From Eucommia ulmoides (lineage: Eukaryota > Streptophyta > Magnoliopsida > Garryales > Eucommiaceae), in assembly GCA_016647705.1 (NCBI GenBank), contig JAENRU010000483.1, positions 434,001 to 498,000 on the forward strand: a stretch of DNA of 64,000 bases. The letters run 5' to 3'. This document shows, piece by piece, positions 56,990-64,000 of the stretch. Positions within the stretch are counted from its first letter, which is position 1. Every line of letters begins with the position of its first letter. The notes beneath the pieces were generated by a model. The model was not told the origin of the DNA, ran no database searches, and worked only from the letters and a program-made list of their open reading frames with translations. The translations under genes were made by a program, and so were the position numbers.

Positions 56990-58213
56990 CCGAGAATCCA
57001 CGAGTCCTTCGGGACTATAATTGTTCAATGATGTTGGAAAATTTCTCTGGATTTCGGAGGCAACCTATACATGCCAACAACTTCGAACTTAAACATGCTC
57101 TCATTAATATGGCGCAACAGAACCAATACGGAGGAAATCTGCACGAGGACCCTAATGTACATTTAGCAATCTTTCTTTAGATTTGTGATACAGTCAAAAT
57201 CAACGGTGTTGCTAAAGACATCATTCGGTTAAGGCTATTTCCATTCTCGCTTCGTGATCGAGCACGGGGCTGGTTCGAATCAATCCAACCTAGTAGTATT
57301 GAAACTTGGGAGGACCTTGATTCAAGGTTTTTTACTAAGTTTTTCTCGCCTTCGAAGACTTCTTAACTCAGTGGTGAAATTGTGCAGTTTTTCCAGAGGG
57401 ACTTCGAGCCACTCTTTGAAGTGTGGAAAAAGTTTAAGGATCTATTGCATCGGTGCCCCAACACGGGTATCAAGATTGATTTCAAACTCAACTCTTCTAC
57501 AATAGGTTGGATGGCTAGACTAAAACCATTGTTGATGCTACCTCAGGAGGATCGTTGCTATCAAAGACCCCGAACGAAGCGAACGCATTATTGGAAGAAA
57601 TGGCAGTCAATGACTATCAATGGCCAAATAAGAGGAACTAGGGAAGAAAGGTCACCTCAATTCAGGAATTTGATCATCTAGAAACCTTATCGGCCCAAGT
57701 ATCAAAACTCTCAGAATAATTGGTTGTTTTTTCTACCAATGATGTGTCATCCAGTCGAGAAATAGAGAATATAGAAAGAAGTTCTCAACCCGAAATAGAT
57801 AGTGAATTTGAGGAGTGTCATTTCGTGAACAATCAGGCTTATACTTTCAGGCACGTAGCTAATCCTACTCACTACCATCCAAGACTTCGCAATCATGAAA
57901 ATATTTTATATACGAATACATAGCACACGTTGCGGCCACCTTCGGGTTATGAAAATCAAGCTCAGGGATATCCTATGCAACAAAACCGCCAGATGCAACA
58001 ACTTCTAATACATAATCAAAAGCCAAACCTGGAAGAGATGATGGGTTCTTTCATGAAGGAGACTCAAATAATTTTGCGAGAGACGAATAACCGGCTAAAC
58101 ATACACGAGACAAGGATAGAATCGATTGAGACCTCATGTACAAACACAAATTCCACTGTTAAATCATTGGAAACTCAAATCGGGCAACTTGCAAATGCCA
58201 TTCAAGAGCAAAC
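56990..58213 (+). pseudogene. Athila gag, first part (interrupted)
   Basis: Capsid-type sequence: ANNFELKHALINMAQQNQYG (about 57,075), DPNVHLAIFL, RLRLFPFSLRDRARGWF (about 57,230), SIETWEDLDSRFFTKFF, then FEVWKKFKDLLHRCP. Stops at 57178-57180 and about 57,364 and frameshifts near 57,500 and 57,700. The later part (57,930-58,213) has KPNLEEMMGSFMKET and QIGQLANAIQEQT, a heptad-rich segment typical of Athila gag. At 58,214 an LTR element interrupts it, and the frame resumes at 63,664. Confidence 0.88.
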
Positions 58214-59940
58214 TGGTAGGGCGGGAAAAACACGCCGCTACTTACACTCGCAAGTATACGAGGTCTAAGTTTTAGTATAGTGTGATCGTTAAGATCGGGT
58301 TATCGTATCCACAGGGATTGTTGTCGTTACTATCGAATACCGCATTTGTCGTGACCTAATTTTATCTAGGCGAAAAATAAATGTATTTAATTAATTAAAC
58401 TAATACTAATATATCCTAAATTAACTACACTATTATGTTAATATGTTTTAGGGTGAAGAATTGTATAGGGATTAACGTGTTTACAAATACGTGTTCGATT
58501 TCGATTTACTCCCGTTTACGTTGTTCGACCTATTTGACAACCTCGGTACGTAAACTCCGCCGCCACCTCTTCCAAGTGTAAGACCGGGAGAATACATGAC
58601 TTCGAGTCAACGGAGAAGTCCCCCTCAACGTCTTAACGACCCCAGGTCACGTGAGTCTCACCCAGCGTCATTGATTGCACACAATCTAACTTCCTCCCGG
58701 GTTATTGGATCGTCGTTGTATTTACCCTATCGACAATCTCCGTTCTAAAACTCCCTCGCCACCTCTTCCGAGTGTAAGACGAGGGATATAACGCAACTTC
58801 GAGTCAACGAAGAGGTCCCCCTCAACGTCTTAACGACCCTAGGTAGCGTGTGTCTAGCCCTACGTCATCGATTGTCCACGATTCAAACCCCGACCGGGTT
58901 ATAGAGTCGTGGCGTTTGTTTACTGTAATTCGAATCCAGGATTTGTCAAAATCCCGTATTCTCCATTTATCAAGTCAAGCATAATAAACAAACAATACAA
59001 TAAATACAATCAAACTATGAAGAACAATCACAAACGAAACACCGAAATCACCCAAACGACATATTTATAAATATTAGGTTAATCCTTACTACAATCCATA
59101 TTTAACTCGGGGCCATAGCCGCATGTACAAGAAAATAACGAGCTAAACATGCTTACATACTCCTAAGATAAAGAAATAAGGAAAAATGATCGAAGAACTT
59201 AGCCTCGTCCGAAGATAAACTGCTAAGAACGTTCCACGATCGATTCGCCGCTTTCTCCATTTCGGGATGCGAGCTCCACCACTAAAATCCCTAACCCTAG
59301 GCTTAAGTATAGCCTAAAGGGCTCAAAAATGAAAGAGAGGAAAGAGAGGTCCCGGCCAAGTGGGAGGAGAGGGGGTATTTATAGCAAAAATATCCTAAAA
59401 ATATCTAAAAATATCTCAAGACAGTGCAGGACAAATCCGCCTAGGCAGTGGAAATTGTGCCTAGGCGGAATTAGGTCGGTTAAGTCTGATCGCCTGGGCG
59501 GTGAAGTAGGCAGTGGACTAGAGAACATTCTGTTGGATTTTCTCCTAGGTGGTAGAAATTCCGCCTAGGCGAGCGGCTGTCAGTAGCCCTTCTTCGTCCT
59601 CTGCTGGATTTCTGCCTAAGCGGTAGAATTTCCGCTCAAGCGGTCATCTGTCAGTAACATTTTGCTCTTCTCTGCATTTTCACCGCTTAAGCGGTGGTCT
59701 GGACGCTTAAGCGATGGGCCTATTTCATCTTTTAGCCTCCGTGCTTGTTTATCCACCGTAACTTCGAACCGCTTTGGTTCGATCTCATCATTTTAGCTCC
59801 AGTTTTCTATATTTTTGCCTCAGACACCTGAGTTATACAAAAAGTATGAAAACTAATTAAAACATAATAAAAATAACTATAAACATATTTGAAAACTAAC
59901 CAAATCGGATTGGGAATAAATAGGTTTTTCACACCTATTA
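58214..59940 (-). repeat. 3' LTR of the nested element
   Basis: Starts TGGTAGGGCGGG; the plus-strand end is TATTA instead of TATCA, so its terminal CA is mutated. Compared with the right LTR it differs by scattered substitutions and a few small indels. Palindrome cassette at about 59,430-59,720. Confidence 0.9.
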
Positions 59941-61945
59941 ATACCCCCAAACTCAAAACTTGGCTAGTCCTCGAGCCAAACACACACACTAAAATGAAAA
60001 ATACACAAACTGAAATAAATAACAAACAACCTAAAAACAATCTAAACATAACAACATGCGAGTTTTAAATTCTTTTAACGACCTAGTTATTGTTCCCTCA
60101 ACAACCGCCAGTTATATCGAGTTCAGGCGGTAACACACATCATGAGGTTCTAGATTTTTGACATGCAATAATGGTGAATGCTATTCTAGATCCTTTAAAC
60201 GTGTTAGTGCGAGACTTAATAATATAACTATACAACGATCGGATTAGATTATCCACCAACGAAATTCATGACTTAGACCGTGAAGGACTAGGATTTCCAT
60301 AGGCCTGATTGGGGTCCACTCTCCACTAATGTAGGTTTAGTAGTTCATGAAGATCATTAGGGCTTGGTTCGGTTAAGGTTAATTTGGCCAAGGGTAATTC
60401 GGAACAGAAAATGGGTTAACGTTGTTAACTTAACGTTACCCAAGGCTCAACGCTTGCCACATTCACTCTCGAATCCCTATAAAAAGATTGGAAAATAATC
60501 CCGAAAATGCATTTAAGACCGACGTACTCACTTGTCAAAAAGAAACAGAAATAAAAACTGTATTTACATTTGATTCTCTTTTTTTTTTTTTTTTCTTTTC
60601 TATTTTTTTTTTCTTTTCAACGAATACACCCCCAAACTTATTTGATTGTTCCAATTGAAGGGGTGTGTGAAATACAAATGAAAAACAACAAGTGAGTATT
60701 CAAATACCGAACCAATTAGAAGTTCGCCCTAAACCCAACCACTCACTTCAAGAAGCCTTTGCAACGGCTAACTTGATTCACTCAAATGTGCCTTTAAATT
60801 CAGCGATTAAGGACTGGAAGGAATTCAATTGGCCATGGTATTGGTTTATGTGTTCAGAATTGAATTTGCATTTAGGCTTCGACAGGGTGACGAGGGATAA
60901 ACATGTAACAAGGTAGGCTTCAAAAGGCTCAAGAGACAAAGAGAATGCTGCCTAAATCACGTCTCCTGAACTACCTCGCCTAGGATTTCGCCTCAAGCTT
61001 CCCCTCAGCCAAGTTCTAGAATTCTTAATGTGTCATGAATTTGGTTAATCGATATTCGTCCTTAAATCAATTGAATAACTATACATTGAGTCTATGTGCC
61101 CATGCAAATTAGGATCTATAATAATTTTGACAAAACGCATAGTCAAGCACACAGAATCACACATGCATGGGTATTACCCTTGACTTCGAAAACAACCAGG
61201 GGTAATTTTCATCATTGGATGATGGCCCAGATGAATGCAAAACTCAACATATAACAACAACACACAAAAACATAAACACATTCTAACCTAAACACACATG
61301 CAATGCGAAAAAACAGTAACACATAAACTAACATACTACATACTACACATCACCCCCAAACTCAAAGTGGACAGTGTCATCAGCGAACCCAATCATCATT
61401 CTCAACATATATGAAATTAAAGCATGTTGACGAAGGGTGTTTAGAACACTTACCTAGGAGACGAGAGGGTCTCGCCTCCGATTCAAGTCGGATGGGATGG
61501 AACAAAAAGAATTGCTTGGGTTGCCTCCCAAGTAGCGCGTAGTTTAATGTCCTCGGCCCGACATTCAGAATGCCCTCAAGATTGGCGAGATTTGGCTTTG
61601 ATTGGCTCAATCTCTCAACGAAACGCCTCACCGGCTAATGTGCTTGGCCAAGCAACATAAAACGGATTGGAATCCTGTCGAAAGGAATGCATCAATACCC
61701 GTTGATCTAACATCGGCACATACCCTGCATTGAAAACAAAAACAAAACTACAAACAAAAATTATATACAAAGAAATGCCTAAAGTAAAATTAGGTCACTT
61801 TCACACAATATCTATAATGAACGACATCGCCAATCCTGGTAATATGAAACACTTGCTTCTCCTATATAAAACTCAAGTCCAGAGCCATTACCGCGTTTTT
61901 CCGATAATAACATCAAAACAATCCCTGACAACGGCGCCAAAAACT
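59941..61945 (-). other. Interior of the nested element, no gene recognised
   Basis: Non-coding by inspection, with T-rich runs at 60,580-60,613 and two further CACCCCCAAAC tracts (about 60,627 and 61,350) resembling internal polypurine tracts. Short frames here have no known domain. Confidence 0.6.
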
Positions 61946-63663
61946 TGGTAGCGCGGGAAAAACACGCCGCTACTTACACTCGCAAGTATACGAGGTCTAA
62001 GTTTTAGTATAGTGTGATCATTAAGATCGGGTTATCGTATCCACAGGGATTGTTGTCGTTACTATCGAATACCGCATTTGTCGTGACCTAATTTTATCTA
62101 GGCGAAAAACAAATGTATTTAATTAATTAAACTAATACTAATATATCCTAAATTAACTACACTATTATGTTAATATGTTTTAGGGTGAAGAATTGTATAG
62201 GGATTAACGTGTTTACAAATACGTGTTCGATTCCGATTTACTTCCGTTTACGTTGTTCGACCTATTTGACAACCTCGGTACGTAAACTCTGCCGCCACCT
62301 CTTCCGAGTGTAAGACGGGAGAATACATGACTTCGAGTCAATGGAGAAGTCCCCCTCAACGTCTTAACGACCCTAGGTCACGTGAGTCTCGCCCAGCGTC
62401 ATTGATTGCACACAATCTAACTCCTTCCTGGGTTATTGGATCGTCGCGTTGTATTTACCCTATCGACAATCTCTGTTCTAAAACTCCCTCTCCACCTCTT
62501 TCGAGTGTAAGACGAGGGATATAACGCAACTTCGAGTCAATGAAGAGGTCCCCCTCAACGTCTTAACGACCCTAGGTAGCGTGTGTCTAGCCCTATGTCA
62601 TCGATTGTCCACGATTCAAACCCCGACCACGTTATAGAGTCATAGCGTTTGTTTACCGTAATCCGAATCTGGGATTGGTCAAAATCTCGTATTCTCCATT
62701 TATCAAGTCAAGCATAATAAACAAACAATACGATAAATATAATCAAACTACGAAGAACAATCACAAACGGAACACCGAAATCACCCAAACGACGTATTTA
62801 TAAATATTAGGTTAATCCCTACTACAATCCATATTTAACTCGGGGCCATAGCCGCATGTACAAGAAAATAACGAGCTAAACATACTCACATACTCCTAAG
62901 ATAAAAAAATAAGGAAAAACGATCGAAGAACTTAGCCTCGTCCGAAGATAAACTGCTAAGAACGCTCCACGATCGATTCGCCGCCTTTTCCATTTCGGGA
63001 TGCGAGCTCCACCACTAAAATCCCTAACCCTAGGCTTAAGTATAGCCTAAAGGGCTCAAAAATTCAAGAGAGGGAAGAGAGGTCCCGGCCAAGGGGGTGG
63101 AGAGGGGGTATTTATAGCAAAAATATCCTAAAAATATCGCAAGACAGTGCAGGGCAAATCCGCCTAGGCGGTGGAAATTGCGCCTAGGCGGAATTAGGTC
63201 GGTTAAGTCTGATCACCTGGGAGGTGAAGTAGGCGGTGGACTGGAGAACATTCTGTTGGATTTTCTCCTAGGCGGTAGAAATTCCGCCTAGGCGAGCGAC
63301 TGTCAGTAGCCCTTCTTCGTCCTCTGCTGGATTTTCTCCTAAGCGGTAGAATTTCTGCTCAGGTGGTCGTCCGTCAGTAATATTTTGCTCTTCTCTGCAT
63401 TTTCACCGCTTAAGTGATGGTTTGGACGCTTAAGCGGTGGGCCTGTTTCATCTTTTAGCCTCCGTGCTTGTTTATCCACCGTAACTTCGAACCGCTTTGG
63501 TTCGATCTCATCATTTTAGCTCCAGTTTCCTATCTTTTTGCCTCAGACACCTGAGTTATACAAAAATTATGAAAACTAATTAAAACATAATAAAAATAAC
63601 TATAAACATATTCGAAAACTAACCAATTCGGATTGGGAATAGATAGGTTTTTCACACCTATCA
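61946..63663 (-). repeat. 5' LTR of the nested element
   Basis: 1718 bp, TGGTAGCGCGGG to CACCTATCA in plus coordinates. Palindrome cassette at about 63,150-63,440 (CCGCCTAGGCGG and GCTTAAGCGG types). Confidence 0.9.
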
Positions 63664-64000
63664 CAAACCATGGGTAAATGTTTGAGTAACATGGAAACTA
63701 ACCTGAGGGAATGCAAGGCGATAAAGTTGAGAAGCGAAAAATAGGTTGAAGCAAGTAAGCCGCTACAAGAAGAGCCGGGGTTAAACAATGAAGTTGACCA
63801 TGATGAACCAAAGAGAAATGTGGAGGAGGAATTTGATGAAAAGATCAATGAGATAAAGGAGGAGCGAAATGAAGACATGATGGAGTAGAATAATGAGAGG
63901 AGAAGAGAAGAGAAAGTTGAAGAGAAGAGAAAATACTAGAGGGTGTTTCTGGGGAGAATTACATTCTCGGACAATCCACCTATTCTCACCACACCTTTAC
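63664..64000 (+). pseudogene. Athila gag, continuation after the nested element
   Basis: From the second TSD the frame reads MGKCLSNMETNLRECKAIKLR, then an acidic Glu/Lys-rich stretch (GLNNEVDHDEPKRNVEEEF). It continues QEQT from 58,213 once the insertion and one TSD are ignored. Stops at about 63,741 (TAG) and near 63,886. Runs off the window edge. Confidence 0.82.

Larger units (their letters stand above)
58214..63663 (-). mobile_element. Non-autonomous LTR retrotransposon (LARD-like) nested in Athila gag
   Basis: LTRs 58,214-59,940 and 61,946-63,663 are direct repeats with high identity. TSD CAAAC at 58,209-58,213 and 63,664-63,668 is perfect. Orientation is minus: primer site GTTTTTGGCGCCGTTGTCA lies at 61,943-61,925 beside the right LTR, and a polypurine tract (complement of ACCCCCAAAC, 59,943-59,952) beside the left LTR. 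The 2-kb interior has no recognisable gag or pol. It carries the TTGGGAGGCAACCCAAG-type leader phrase (complement near 61,520) seen in Athila relatives. It must use proteins of another element. Confidence 0.9.

Overview
This is a gene-poor, transposon-dense stretch of a plant nuclear genome, almost certainly a eudicot. The evidence is plant LTR retrotransposons with tRNA-type primer binding sites, a MURA transposase, fragments of plant genes (NAC, GDSL lipase, acyl-CoA oxidase), an F-box gene of the S-locus-F-box (SLF) type, AT-rich intergenic DNA and many microsatellites. No host tRNA, rRNA or bacterial feature was seen. Species cannot be named from sequence alone.

Layout. 1-504: fragment of an Athila-type LTR. 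535-5255: decayed but structurally complete Ty1/copia element. 5.3-7.4 kb (minus): fragments of at least three unrelated host genes (ACX4-like, tafazzin/acyltransferase-like, NAC) fused into one ORF or lying beside it, next to an LTR-like end. 7.9-8.5 kb: solo-type LTR. About 9-18 kb: a Mutator-like element with a nine-exon Ulp1-protease-like gene (plus), a MURA transposase gene (minus), and between them a captured GDSL-lipase 5' end flanked by 45-bp direct repeats. 18.66-26.66 kb and 33.45-39.90 kb: two copies (A and B) of one segmental duplication. Each ends in an SLF-like F-box gene, intact in B and broken in A, and each copy has its own transposon insertions. 26.7-28.7 kb and 42.5-44.3 kb: oppositely oriented LTRs carrying arrays of about 79-bp units, each with a GC-rich palindrome. 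28.7-33.2 kb: LTR and TIR-element remnants. 39.6-40.6 kb: three tandem copies of a roughly 300-bp AT-rich unit. 44.3-49.9 kb: minus-strand SIRE-like copia derivative. 49.9-55.3 kb: minus-strand Ty3/gypsy Tat-lineage element with in-frame loss of the RT and integrase cores. 55.3 kb to the end: plus-strand Athila element interrupted inside gag by a non-autonomous LTR element (58,214-63,663) with a perfect CAAAC target duplication.

The only gene that looks functional is the SLF-like F-box gene at 38,136-39,260 (minus). Everything else recognisable is mobile or broken. The most unusual items are the palindrome-bearing tandem arrays inside LTRs, the palindrome cassettes at the same place in several Athila-like LTRs, the captured promoter plus first exon in the Ulp1 Mutator element, the multi-gene chimeric ORF, and the duplicated SLF-like locus with reciprocal empty insertion sites.
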